This document shows, piece by piece, positions 17,875-24,978 of a DNA stretch of 64,000 bases. Position 1 is the first letter of the stretch. Each line of letters starts with the position of its first letter. Source of the stretch: Bacteriovoracales bacterium. GTDB lineage: Bacteria; Bdellovibrionota; Bacteriovoracia; Bacteriovoracales; Bacteriovoracaceae. Both the position numbers and the translations under genes were made by a program. The notes under the pieces are model-generated. The model worked only from the letters and a program-made list of their open reading frames with translations. It ran no database searches and was not told where the DNA came from. Where the stretch lies: contig JASBRV010000078.1 of NCBI GenBank assembly GCA_030149295.1, positions 1 to 64,000 on the forward strand, given 5' to 3'.

Positions 17875-17947
17875 AAAAAACCATCCATAGTATAAAGCAC
17901 GGTAGAGTCATTGTAGCATAAAAGTCAGCTTGAGCGACCGAGTGGTC

Positions 17948-19258
17948 TTATTGGGTTCTTCTTAAGCGCAGTCTAATTGTTGGCTTATCTGTTCTCAGTC
18001 TTGGCGGAGGAGGATTATTGTAATCAAGCAAGGTATCTTGCTGAAGATCATTCACCAAGGTGCCCGATGAATTGGAGTCAAAGTTTGTTTCTTGCATAGT
18101 TGTCTCTTGATTAACATCCAAAGACTCATTAATCGGTGGTGGTGGCGCAAGGGGCTCATTTATGCTTGCAGGAAATCTTCCATCCGCCGTAGCTTCTTGA
18201 AAATCCCCGTTGTCCGTCAAAACAAAACCATCTGGTGGAATATAGTCACCTGTATCGGGGTCAACTGTTCCCACTTCCGGTGGTGGTATATAAACCTCTG
18301 CATTTGAATCGTAGGCACTCCCTTCAACAGGAGGAATATAGAGCCCTGTTTTCTGATCTACATAACCCCCGGCAGGCGGTGCAAAAGCTCCAGAGGCTTG
18401 ATCTTTAAAGCCCTCAGGAGGTGGTGTTGATCTATCACCAACATTGCTCACAGAAGTTGGTTGGACACCAACCGTTTTTTCTAAGTTTTCTTGATTCACT
18501 TGAGCGACCTTTTTTGGGTCTAATCCTTTTGGCACCATTGAGCGAACAACTTTCTTTAACTTCTTTTTTTTCTTGGATGAATGATTTGAACTAGTCTCAT
18601 TGCCTCTTAAAGATTCTAGTTGGGCAGGAGAAATTTTTACGGGTATGGAGACTCTCTTATTATTAGGATTGGCGCCAGAGTATTGACCCCTTCTAACGAT
18701 TACAGCATCTCTTTGATTCAAAAAATTTTCTAATGCTCGTTGCTCATTTCCTACTCCTCTCAAATTACCATTGAGCTTTGCCATAGCAACGGCTCCCTCA
18801 AAGGTAACCAAGGAAGTCACAGTGTTCTTTGGGTTGTAAATAACCTGAAAGTCCGTTCCTCTTACACCCATTGCTGCCGTTTTGGTTTTGATAAAGAGCT
18901 TTGAGCTCTCAGGGTTAATTTCCATGTAGTTCTTGGTAACCTTGGCCCTTACCTTACCTTTAATGAGGTTTATGATGCCCGCTTCTCTCTTGGGAAAGGC
19001 CTTAATTTTCACTTCAGAGTTTGGAGAAATATTAAGCTGGGACTTATCGACGAAAAGGAGTTTCGCAAAGCTCTTATTTTCGCACTTAACGATCTCTCCT
19101 TCTTTTACCCAATCTCCCTTGCGTAACTTTCTTCCACTATCATCTTGAACACCAAAGGCATTTACCGTACCTCTTAGAATAATAACTTTGGCGACTCCTT
19201 GAGCTGCAAAGTTGGAAAATGAAAAAAGTGTTGCCAGAATCAGGCAGAAAGCTTTCAT
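17948..19258 (-). CDS. Exported FecR-domain protein with Pro-rich repeats
   Basis: 436-residue exported protein with a signal peptide (to about Ala19). Residues 20-150 form a FecR-type domain (VIILRGTV, GDWVKEGEIV, LNISPNSEVKI, GVRGTDFQVIY). A basic stretch SKKKKKLKK follows, then a Pro/Gly region with degenerate repeats of the type PPxGxVDxxTGxYIPP (about residues 280-345) that resembles surface linkers. FecR domains of this stand-alone kind occur in envelope proteins of many delta-group bacteria and may bind carbohydrate or sense a signal; the role here is unknown. There is no Shine-Dalgarno; the sigma-28-like -10 ends seven bases before the ATG. Confidence 0.78.
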   Translation of the reverse strand: MKAFCLILATLFSFSNFAAQGVAKVIILRGTVNAFGVQDDSGRKLRKGDWVKEGEIVKCENKSFAKLLFVDKSQLNISPNSEVKIKAFPKREAGIINLIKGKVRAKVTKNYMEINPESSKLFIKTKTAAMGVRGTDFQVIYNPKNTVTSLVTFEGAVAMAKLNGNLRGVGNEQRALENFLNQRDAVIVRRGQYSGANPNNKRVSIPVKISPAQLESLRGNETSSNHSSKKKKKLKKVVRSMVPKGLDPKKVAQVNQENLEKTVGVQPTSVSNVGDRSTPPPEGFKDQASGAFAPPAGGYVDQKTGLYIPPVEGSAYDSNAEVYIPPPEVGTVDPDTGDYIPPDGFVLTDNGDFQEATADGRFPASINEPLAPPPPINESLDVNQETTMQETNFDSNSSGTLVNDLQQDTLLDYNNPPPPRLRTDKPTIRLRLRRTQ

Positions 19259-19265
19259 ATTGAAC

Positions 19266-19293
19266 CTATCGTCAAAATGTGAGCAAAACTTTC
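19266..19293 (-). promoter_or_regulatory. Sigma-28-like promoter of FecR/TPR-barrel operon
   Basis: Minus strand: -35 GAAAGTTT (seven of eight to consensus), 12-base spacer, -10 GACGATAG (six of eight). The -10 ends seven bases before the FecR start codon at 19258, so transcription would begin at or next to the ATG and the message would be leaderless. Confidence 0.5.
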
Positions 19294-19392
19294 TCCTATC
19301 CTAGCTATTAAGGACAATCATCCAAAATTCACAATAGTTTCAATAGGTTAAAGAAACTCTCTCATGCAACCTTGACCAGTAACCAAGGCATA

Positions 19393-19785
19393 TCAGCGAT
19401 AATACTTAAGTTTATGGTTTTCTGGTATCAAGATAAAAAAAGCAAAATACAAAATAAAGCTCAATCCTCCCGAAAATAAGAAACTCGCCACAAAGAGCAT
19501 CCTAATCAGAGCGACTTCATGGCCATAATTAGCACCAATTCTTGAGCATACTCCTAGAACTTTAGCTTTTTCATACTCTGTCACCTGACTCTCTCTTGGC
19601 AATAAAACAGTTAAAAAGAAATAAAAGAGAAGGCCACTTCCAAAGAAAAGAACTGAGATTAGCCATAAGAGGCGAACTATACCTTCATCCATATTGAGTT
19701 GCTTAGCAACTCCAGCACAAACGCCACAGAAGATCCCGTCATCAGAACGGACAAAGCGTGGCTTATTCTTTAACACATAATTCAT
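19393..19785 (-). CDS. Tandem PspC-domain membrane protein
   Basis: 130-residue protein with two PspC domains in tandem: the first with RSDDGIFCGVCAGVAKQLN, the second with KVLGVCSRIGANYGHEVALIR. Each has hydrophobic segments, so it sits in the inner membrane. PspC domains act in membrane-stress response (phage-shock) and sometimes as toxins or sensors. The start at 19785 is chosen because GGAG lies nine bases upstream; an earlier in-frame ATG at 19896 would run across the divergent promoter region and overlap nothing conserved. No pspA is nearby. Confidence 0.82.
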   Translation of the reverse strand: MNYVLKNKPRFVRSDDGIFCGVCAGVAKQLNMDEGIVRLLWLISVLFFGSGLLFYFFLTVLLPRESQVTEYEKAKVLGVCSRIGANYGHEVALIRMLFVASFLFSGGLSFILYFAFFILIPENHKLKYYR

Positions 19786-19845
19786 AACATAAACTCCGAC
19801 AAAGCACGTAAAAGTATATATGATTATATAATAATACATAGGATA

Positions 19846-19859
19846 ATGTTTTGAAACAT
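19846..19859. promoter_or_regulatory. Palindrome between PspC and RHH genes (candidate operator)
   Basis: Perfect inverted repeat ATGTTT-TG-AAACAT in the 151-base AT-rich divergent region. RHH regulators often bind short inverted repeats in their own promoter, so this is a candidate site for the protein encoded at 19937. Inference only. Confidence 0.35.
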
Positions 19860-19936
19860 ATAAATACATGTTAATATCTATTAAATTGCAAATCACTCTA
19901 TTTTCAATTATTTATAAAAATACATGGAGTAAAAAA

Positions 19937-20227
19937 GTGAGCAAGAACTTAAAGAGAGTGAGCCTAATGATTCGAGAGGATCAGCACCAACTGCTTAATG
20001 ACAAGGGCTACAACGCAAGTGGTCTTTTTCGAGACCTTCTCGATGACTACCTATCTGAGCATAAAGTCACTATAAGTGTCTCCAAGGAGACAAAAGAAAT
20101 CTACGACATGATCATCAGTAATACGGCCAGTACAGACGAAGACTTGGAGAAGTATTTAAGAAAGAGTTTGAAAGACTTGCTTCAAGAAAAGATTGATTAC
20201 ATGATGGGAATTCATAAAACTCTTTAA
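19937..20227 (+). CDS. Ribbon-helix-helix (CopG/MetJ-like) DNA-binding protein
   Basis: 96-residue protein. The N-terminus RVSLMIREDQHQLLNDKGYN followed by ASGLFRDLLDDYLSE has the strand-helix-helix pattern of RHH transcription factors. The C-terminal half is helical and acidic. The GTG at 19937 is chosen because GGAGT lies seven bases upstream and it places the RHH strand near the N-terminus; a frame start at 19868 is not supported. The following receiver gene begins 18 bases after its stop, so regulator and receiver are probably one operon. Confidence 0.72.
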   Translation: MSKNLKRVSLMIREDQHQLLNDKGYNASGLFRDLLDDYLSEHKVTISVSKETKEIYDMIISNTASTDEDLEKYLRKSLKDLLQEKIDYMMGIHKTL

Positions 20228-20245
20228 TAAAAGGCAAAGGCAAAG

Positions 20246-20626
20246 ATGAAAAAGGTTTTAGTGGTGGATGATGACCCGAGTGTCGGAGAAGTCATCACGG
20301 AATATTTAAAAGACTTCAAAGAAGTGGAATCAGAATTTACTCCTTTCAGTCAAAACGCAGTTAAATTATTAAAAGAAAAAGAATTCGACCTGGTCATCAC
20401 TGATCTTATCATGCCGGAAATTAATGGGATTGAACTCATTGAATATATTTATAAAAATCACCCGAATGTAAAAGTCCTAGCCTGTTCAGGCGGGGGAGAC
20501 TCAGGTGCACTTGTGGCCGGTATCGCTTTAGATCAGGCTCTTACAGAGGGAGCAGATAATGCTCTTATGAAGCCCTTTACGCGAGATGAACTTATCACCA
20601 AAGTGAGAGATCTTTTAAAAAGCTAA
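20246..20626 (+). CDS. Stand-alone CheY-like response regulator receiver
   Basis: 126-residue single receiver domain. It has the acidic pocket (Asp8, Asp9, Asp10), phospho-acceptor Asp53 in ITDLIMP, the switch Ser81 in LACSGGG and Lys109 in LMKPF, so it should be phosphorylated by a histidine kinase. No output domain or kinase is adjacent. It follows an RHH regulator in the same operon and may control it or act on another partner. AAAGGCAAAG precedes the ATG. The 3' end overlaps the convergent barrel gene by 12 bases. Confidence 0.93.
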   Translation: MKKVLVVDDDPSVGEVITEYLKDFKEVESEFTPFSQNAVKLLKEKEFDLVITDLIMPEINGIELIEYIYKNHPNVKVLACSGGGDSGALVAGIALDQALTEGADNALMKPFTRDELITKVRDLLKS

Positions 20627-21649
20627 TCTTACTCCAAGGGCAAGCCCTAACGTTCCATTAGTAAAACCCTTATTTACCAAAAGAAAAGTATTTAAAGCTG
20701 TTAAATTGGCTTGAATGCCAATAAAACCCCTAAAGGCAAAAGTATCTGGACTTTCTTCAGTTCCAAGATCCAACTGAGCATCACCCGTCCCTCCTCCCGT
20801 AACAGAGACATCCCCAGTAAGCGTAGCAATACTCTTCGCCTTACCAAAAGAAAGATCTGCTCCAAGACCGGCAAAAGTTGAAAAGACATAAAAGAGACGG
20901 GCATTTGTACTCAGTTCAAAAGGGATAGTATAAGTTGTGACATCGGCACCAACTGTTGCCTGTCCCGTAAAACTAGCAGTGGCTCCTGATTCGCTAACAG
21001 TTTCATTTAACGTTTCAATGAACTGTAAACTCATGGAAGCTCGTTCAAATCCAAAAGTAAAGTCTACCCCACCCCAAGACAAGAGACCTGGGCCAAGCGA
21101 TACCTCTGGTATGATTTTATATTGAACATGAAATCCTAGGGAAGTTGTCTCCCCACCTAGACCGTCGGTATCCGGTGGGTCCATATTTAAAAAGTAACCA
21201 TAAAAGCTAGTTCGACTCATATCAAAAGGCCCAAATTTTGATCCAAACAGGCTGCCTTTTAAACCCAGACTAACCGCTCCTCCAATACCAATTCCTCTCA
21301 CCTGATTATAGTCAACATCCCCACCAATCAAGTCGCCAGTGGAGTTGTTACCAAGATCCGCACCTAGAGCTCCTGTAAATCCGACTTCTATAAACTCTAT
21401 ATTTGTTCCATAACTCGCTCCTAGCCCCTTTTGGGAGATAACGGAACTATTAGCCATTCCCTGCAAATAATTTGATTGGTCAGCCTCAGGAAGATTAGAG
21501 TTCACCTGGTTTTCAAGAACATCACAAGCAACGCTACAAGTTCCCGTTCTATTTGTAATCTGAAATAACCCTGCTTGAATTGAGACTGAACAAAAGAAGA
21601 GGGAGAAAAAAATAATAGATTTCCAATCCATGCGCTGATTAAATAACAT
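20615..21649 (-). CDS. Outer-membrane beta-barrel protein, unknown
   Basis: About 344 residues. The signal peptide is SIIFFSLFFCSVSIQAG. The mature protein is Gly/Ser/Thr-rich with alternating beta strands and ends in LGVRLAF, the C-terminal Phe typical of barrels inserted by the Bam complex. I prefer the ATG at 21649 (AAGGA eight bases upstream); ATG codons at 21658 and 21631 are possible, whereas the longest frame to 21766 has no site. Family not recognised. It faces the CBS gene divergently. Confidence 0.7.
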   Translation of the reverse strand: MLFNQRMDWKSIIFFSLFFCSVSIQAGLFQITNRTGTCSVACDVLENQVNSNLPEADQSNYLQGMANSSVISQKGLGASYGTNIEFIEVGFTGALGADLGNNSTGDLIGGDVDYNQVRGIGIGGAVSLGLKGSLFGSKFGPFDMSRTSFYGYFLNMDPPDTDGLGGETTSLGFHVQYKIIPEVSLGPGLLSWGGVDFTFGFERASMSLQFIETLNETVSESGATASFTGQATVGADVTTYTIPFELSTNARLFYVFSTFAGLGADLSFGKAKSIATLTGDVSVTGGGTGDAQLDLGTEESPDTFAFRGFIGIQANLTALNTFLLVNKGFTNGTLGLALGVRLAF

Positions 21650-21826
21650 AAGAGACATCCTTTTCTTGTCAATTAAAGAGACAAAAAGTCTCTCTGCCAT
21701 CTCTACTAGTAAAGATAACAAAGTTACCCATGGCTCTTTTAAAAACGGCCTACTTTTCCTCGGCAAAATTTTCCTCCTTAAAAATTAAGTCTGATTTTCT
21801 TTGATATCCTTAATTGTGAGGTTTAT

Positions 21827-22381
21827 ATGGGACTTGTCATATCAAGAAACGGTAAAATTCAAGACTACCCAAAAGCGCAAAACCGCGCTCTTTATCCTCA
21901 TGAAAAGGGTGAAAAAGAGGGACAATCCCCTGACAAACAAAAACAAGCTATACGCTCCTATCAAGAACAAAAAAAACAATCTCTAAAGCATAATAAAATT
22001 CTCCATGCCAGAGATGTTTGCTCTACTCCCGTTGCCACTCTCAAAAAAGAGGACCGAGTGGAAGATGCAATTGAACTAATGGAGAAATATGAGATTCACC
22101 ACGTTCCTATCGTCGATGAAGACCATAAAGTGCTAGGAATGATTAGTGATAGAGACCTTATCCAGCGCCGGCTAAGCGATCGCCTTGAACGTCATATGAG
22201 CACAAATGTTGTCATGGCTAAAGAGCTTACCGAAGTTAAACTCATCGCTAAAATGATGATTACCAATAGAATAAGTGCTCTTCCCTTAATTAATGATCAA
22301 GACCATTTAGTAGGAATCATCACAAAGACTGATCTCTTGGAGTGCTTAGTGAGAAGCCTCCCTCTCGAGCAATATGTCTAG
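21827..22381 (+). CDS. CBS-domain pair protein
   Basis: 184-residue cytoplasmic protein. A basic, Gln/Lys-rich N-terminus (1-55) precedes two CBS motifs: MEKYEIHHVPIVDEDHKVLG with MISDRDL, and MITNRISALPLINDQDHLVG with IITKTDLLE. Such Bateman modules bind adenine nucleotides and regulate partners or channels. No enzyme domain is fused, so it is a stand-alone sensor. It starts at ATG 21827 (GTGAGG upstream). It ends two bases before the convergent sigma-factor gene. Confidence 0.85.
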   Translation: MGLVISRNGKIQDYPKAQNRALYPHEKGEKEGQSPDKQKQAIRSYQEQKKQSLKHNKILHARDVCSTPVATLKKEDRVEDAIELMEKYEIHHVPIVDEDHKVLGMISDRDLIQRRLSDRLERHMSTNVVMAKELTEVKLIAKMMITNRISALPLINDQDHLVGIITKTDLLECLVRSLPLEQYV

Positions 22382-22383
22382 CC

Positions 22384-23145
22384 TTAAGCAACCAACTTTA
22401 AATCTTGAGACCGAACCCTCTTTTTAAGACGACTAATGGAGCTTTGATGAAGTTGGCTTACACGGCTTTCTGTCACTCGAAGAATCTGACTAATTTCTTT
22501 CATGGTTTTCTCTTCAAAATAGTACAAACTTAAAACTTTGCCCTCATTTTCAGGAAGATCTTCGATTCTCTCTTTAACAACGTCTTTCATATTTTGAATT
22601 TCAGCACAATGATAAGGATTAGTTCTATCACTATGATCCGTAAGAGCTGCCTGAAGCCCTGGTAAACATGCCTCGCCAGCATCACTAGGAGAAAGGCTAT
22701 ATGTTTGAACAGGCTGAACTCTTTGCATAAGCCGAAAAAAGTCTCCCTTCTTCATATTAAGAGCAGATCTCAATTCCATGTCAGTGCAGTCTCGACCTAG
22801 CTCTAACTTGAGCTCTTTGTTTGCTTTTTCAACTATTTTCATCTTATCGCGGGTAGCACGGCTGGCCCAGTCAAGTGCTCGCAATTCATCTAATATTTGG
22901 CCTCGAATTCTATATTCGGCATAAGTTTTGAATTTCACTTCTTGTGCCGGATCGTACTTTTCAATAGCATCCATTAAACCAATCGTCCCGACCGAAATGA
23001 GATCATCGAGCTCATAACTAGATGGTAGTTTGAGGTAAATTTTTTTGGCAATAATCTTAACAACATTCATGTAGCTCATTATTAACTTGTCTTTTTCTTT
23101 TTTACTCAACTGGCCCGGCTTGAACTGAACGATTTTAGCTGTCAT
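22384..23145 (-). CDS. fliA: RNA polymerase sigma factor FliA/WhiG family (sigma-28)
   Basis: 253-residue sigma-70-family factor of the FliA/WhiG group. Region 2 is clear (LPSSYELDDLISVGTIGLMD, then AIEKYDPAQEVKFKTYAEYR with IRGQILDELR), followed by region 3 and a region 4 helix-turn-helix (MKEISQILRVTESRVSQLHQ). It directs RNA polymerase to TAAA...CCGATAA promoters, usually for late flagellar and chemotaxis genes. No flagellar gene lies in the window and no FlgM is adjacent. Several nearby genes have matching promoters, including the adjacent divergent gene at 23446. GGAGAG precedes the start. Confidence 0.93.
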   Translation of the reverse strand: MTAKIVQFKPGQLSKKEKDKLIMSYMNVVKIIAKKIYLKLPSSYELDDLISVGTIGLMDAIEKYDPAQEVKFKTYAEYRIRGQILDELRALDWASRATRDKMKIVEKANKELKLELGRDCTDMELRSALNMKKGDFFRLMQRVQPVQTYSLSPSDAGEACLPGLQAALTDHSDRTNPYHCAEIQNMKDVVKERIEDLPENEGKVLSLYYFEEKTMKEISQILRVTESRVSQLHQSSISRLKKRVRSQDLKLVA

Positions 23146-23445
23146 TTCCCTCTCTCCTCACTTTTGGGTTCGCGTTGCCTTTGAAAAGTGGCGTTTTCGC
23201 AACAGCTCCCATTATAGGACCTATCCCGAGTAGATACCTTGGTTATTTTTTCTTTAACCATGGATCAACAACTTACAAGGTATGAGTGAGAAGATAGCAA
23301 CGAATTATGAAATTAAATCTATTACTTGCCACAATTTGTGGTCAGTTTTCAGGAATTTTTTAAAGGAATTTATCAAAAGATTTTTAAAAACTCCTCATCT
23401 TTTACCGATAAACAGTGAACACAGGCTTCGTGAAAGGACATCTTT
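23146..23445. other. 300-base intergenic region fliA / TTxSG gene
   Basis: Divergent non-coding region. It holds a sigma-28-like promoter for the right-hand gene (23385-23411), a perfect palindrome CCACAA-T-TTGTGG (23329-23341) that could be an operator, and a weak inverted repeat TGGTTA/TAACCA near 23250-23270. A TATAAT box for fliA is readable on the minus strand at 23211-23216. I see no RNA gene. Confidence 0.5.
23385..23411 (+). promoter_or_regulatory. Sigma-28-like promoter of TTxSG/ankyrin gene
   Basis: TAAAAACT (23385-23392), 11-base spacer, ACCGATAA (23404-23411; seven of eight to GCCGATAA). The TAAA-N15-CCGATAA spacing is exactly the classical FliA one. The AAAGGA ribosome site and TTG start follow 22-35 bases later. 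The promoter is next to the fliA gene. Confidence 0.65.
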
Positions 23446-24957
23446 TTGAGCGCAGATAAAAAACTAACAATTCTTCTTTATAGTGAGGACCAAGGACTCA
23501 TTGAGCTTGTGAAGAAAATCTACGAAGATCATCATGTCCACTCCCTCAATATGATGCTTCAGGCATTTGATTTTATAAAAGACAATCATGTAGATGCTCT
23601 CTTATTTGATACTTTCCAAATAGAGCCTTTTTCTGGAATCAACGAAAATGACTTAGATGTTCTTCTTTACTATGCCTCATCAGATGAGAGTCAAAATAAA
23701 AATATGGTGTTTCTACCTATTGACTCTGAAATTGAAGGGAAAAATAAAGCGACAGAAATCTATAGTTCACTTTTTGATAAATATGTATTTCTTCTATCTC
23801 CTGTAACACCGCAAACACTTGAGTTCGACTCTATTAAAGTCAGCGGACCCATGCAGGACCTTTCAGATATTATTTCTTCCCTAGATTTAGCCTTTGATAA
23901 ACTTGATAAAAAGATAGAAACTTTAAACGCTAAAAATTCACAAGATAAAAAAACTGTTGTTAAAGATAATTCAGCCCCCCTTCAAGAAGCTGACACAACA
24001 TTAGTGTCAGGGGAAAAAAGTGAGTGGGAAGAAGAGGTCACGACTGTCTCAGGCTTCGATGAAGACGAAGATAATACCGCCACAACTGTCTCTGGTTTTG
24101 AAGAGGAAGAAGACGATACTGTCACCACTCTTTCTGGCGCCCCAGCGGAAAAGGAGCAAGTCACGACGGTCTCTGGATACGAAGAGGAAGAAGACGATAC
24201 TGTCACCACTCTTTCTGGCGCCCCAGCGGAAAAGGAGCAGGTCACAACTGTCTCTGGCTACGAAGAGGAAGAAGACGATACTGTCACCACTCTTTCTGGC
24301 GCCCCAGCCGAAAAGGATAATTTTAAGCAAATTATTACTGGAGGAAAAGCTGATGCTAGAGATGACAAAGATGAGAAATATGTCATCAAAAATTCTGAGA
24401 CCAAGGAAAAGACAACTCCAGACTTAGCTCAAAAAGATATCAATATGAGAAACAATAAGGGGATGACCCCTGTCATGATCCTGGCGCGTATGGGACAAGT
24501 AGAAAAAGTAAAAGAGCTCCTCAATATGGGAGCAAAGACAGATTTATTAAGCCATCAAGGAAAAACTCTTCTTCATTACGCTTGTCGGGGAACGAATGAT
24601 TTAGAATTTATTTCAGATCTAGTTGAAATCTATGATCTCAAGCCAACAAAAAGAGACTCTAAAGGTAAAGATCCTCTTTTTGATGCTGTAGAAGGAGATA
24701 ACGACCAACTCATTGATTATCTTGTTCATCATGGTGCGCGACTTGAAGTCAAATATGATGGTGAAGGCATTCTCCATGTAGCTCTTAAAAAAAATGCCTA
24801 CAATTGTTTTCGTAAACTCTTATTAGAAGGCGCTAATCTTACTAGTAAAAATAATAAAGGTGAGGATGTCATCACTTTTTGTAAGAAAAAGAAAAATCTC
24901 AAGGCTTTAAAGATTATTGCAGAGGTCAGCAAGGCCAAACAAGAATCCGTCGCTTAA
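23446..24957 (+). CDS. Receiver-like / TTxSG-repeat / ankyrin protein
   Basis: 503-residue cytoplasmic protein with three parts. Residues 1-160 resemble a degenerate receiver (KLTILLYSEDQGLIELVKK; the phospho-site region reads LLFDTFQIEP). Residues 180-295 are very acidic and contain seven TTVSG/TTLSG motifs plus one TTLVSG, in 27-residue units. Residues 325-500 are ankyrin repeats (GMTPVMILARMGQVEKVKEL, GKTLLHYACRG, YLVHHGARLE). Start is TTG 23446, with AAAGGA seven bases upstream. Thr-Thr in an acidic setting recalls the ETTS phosphosites read by FHA domains in GarA/OdhI, so a phospho-scaffold is possible (inference). Expressed from a FliA-type promoter. Confidence 0.82.
   Translation: MSADKKLTILLYSEDQGLIELVKKIYEDHHVHSLNMMLQAFDFIKDNHVDALLFDTFQIEPFSGINENDLDVLLYYASSDESQNKNMVFLPIDSEIEGKNKATEIYSSLFDKYVFLLSPVTPQTLEFDSIKVSGPMQDLSDIISSLDLAFDKLDKKIETLNAKNSQDKKTVVKDNSAPLQEADTTLVSGEKSEWEEEVTTVSGFDEDEDNTATTVSGFEEEEDDTVTTLSGAPAEKEQVTTVSGYEEEEDDTVTTLSGAPAEKEQVTTVSGYEEEEDDTVTTLSGAPAEKDNFKQIITGGKADARDDKDEKYVIKNSETKEKTTPDLAQKDINMRNNKGMTPVMILARMGQVEKVKELLNMGAKTDLLSHQGKTLLHYACRGTNDLEFISDLVEIYDLKPTKRDSKGKDPLFDAVEGDNDQLIDYLVHHGARLEVKYDGEGILHVALKKNAYNCFRKLLLEGANLTSKNNKGEDVITFCKKKKNLKALKIIAEVSKAKQESVA
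24100..24318 (+). repeat. 81-bp in-frame tandem repeat (TTxSG units)
   Basis: Two full 81-base units (24100-24180, 24181-24261) and most of a third (to about 24318), nearly identical at DNA level with a few changes in the Tyr/Gln/Thr codons. Each encodes EEEEDD-TVTTLSGAPAEKEQ-VTTVSGY. The near identity suggests recent slippage or unequal exchange. Confidence 0.95.
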
Positions 24958-24978
24958 AATCTCATTAAGAGATTTAGC

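Noticed and set aside
24020-24427. Repeat-containing frames on both strands inside 23446
   Set aside because: Shadows of the 81-base TTxSG repeat; the real frame is fixed by the receiver-like and ankyrin parts.
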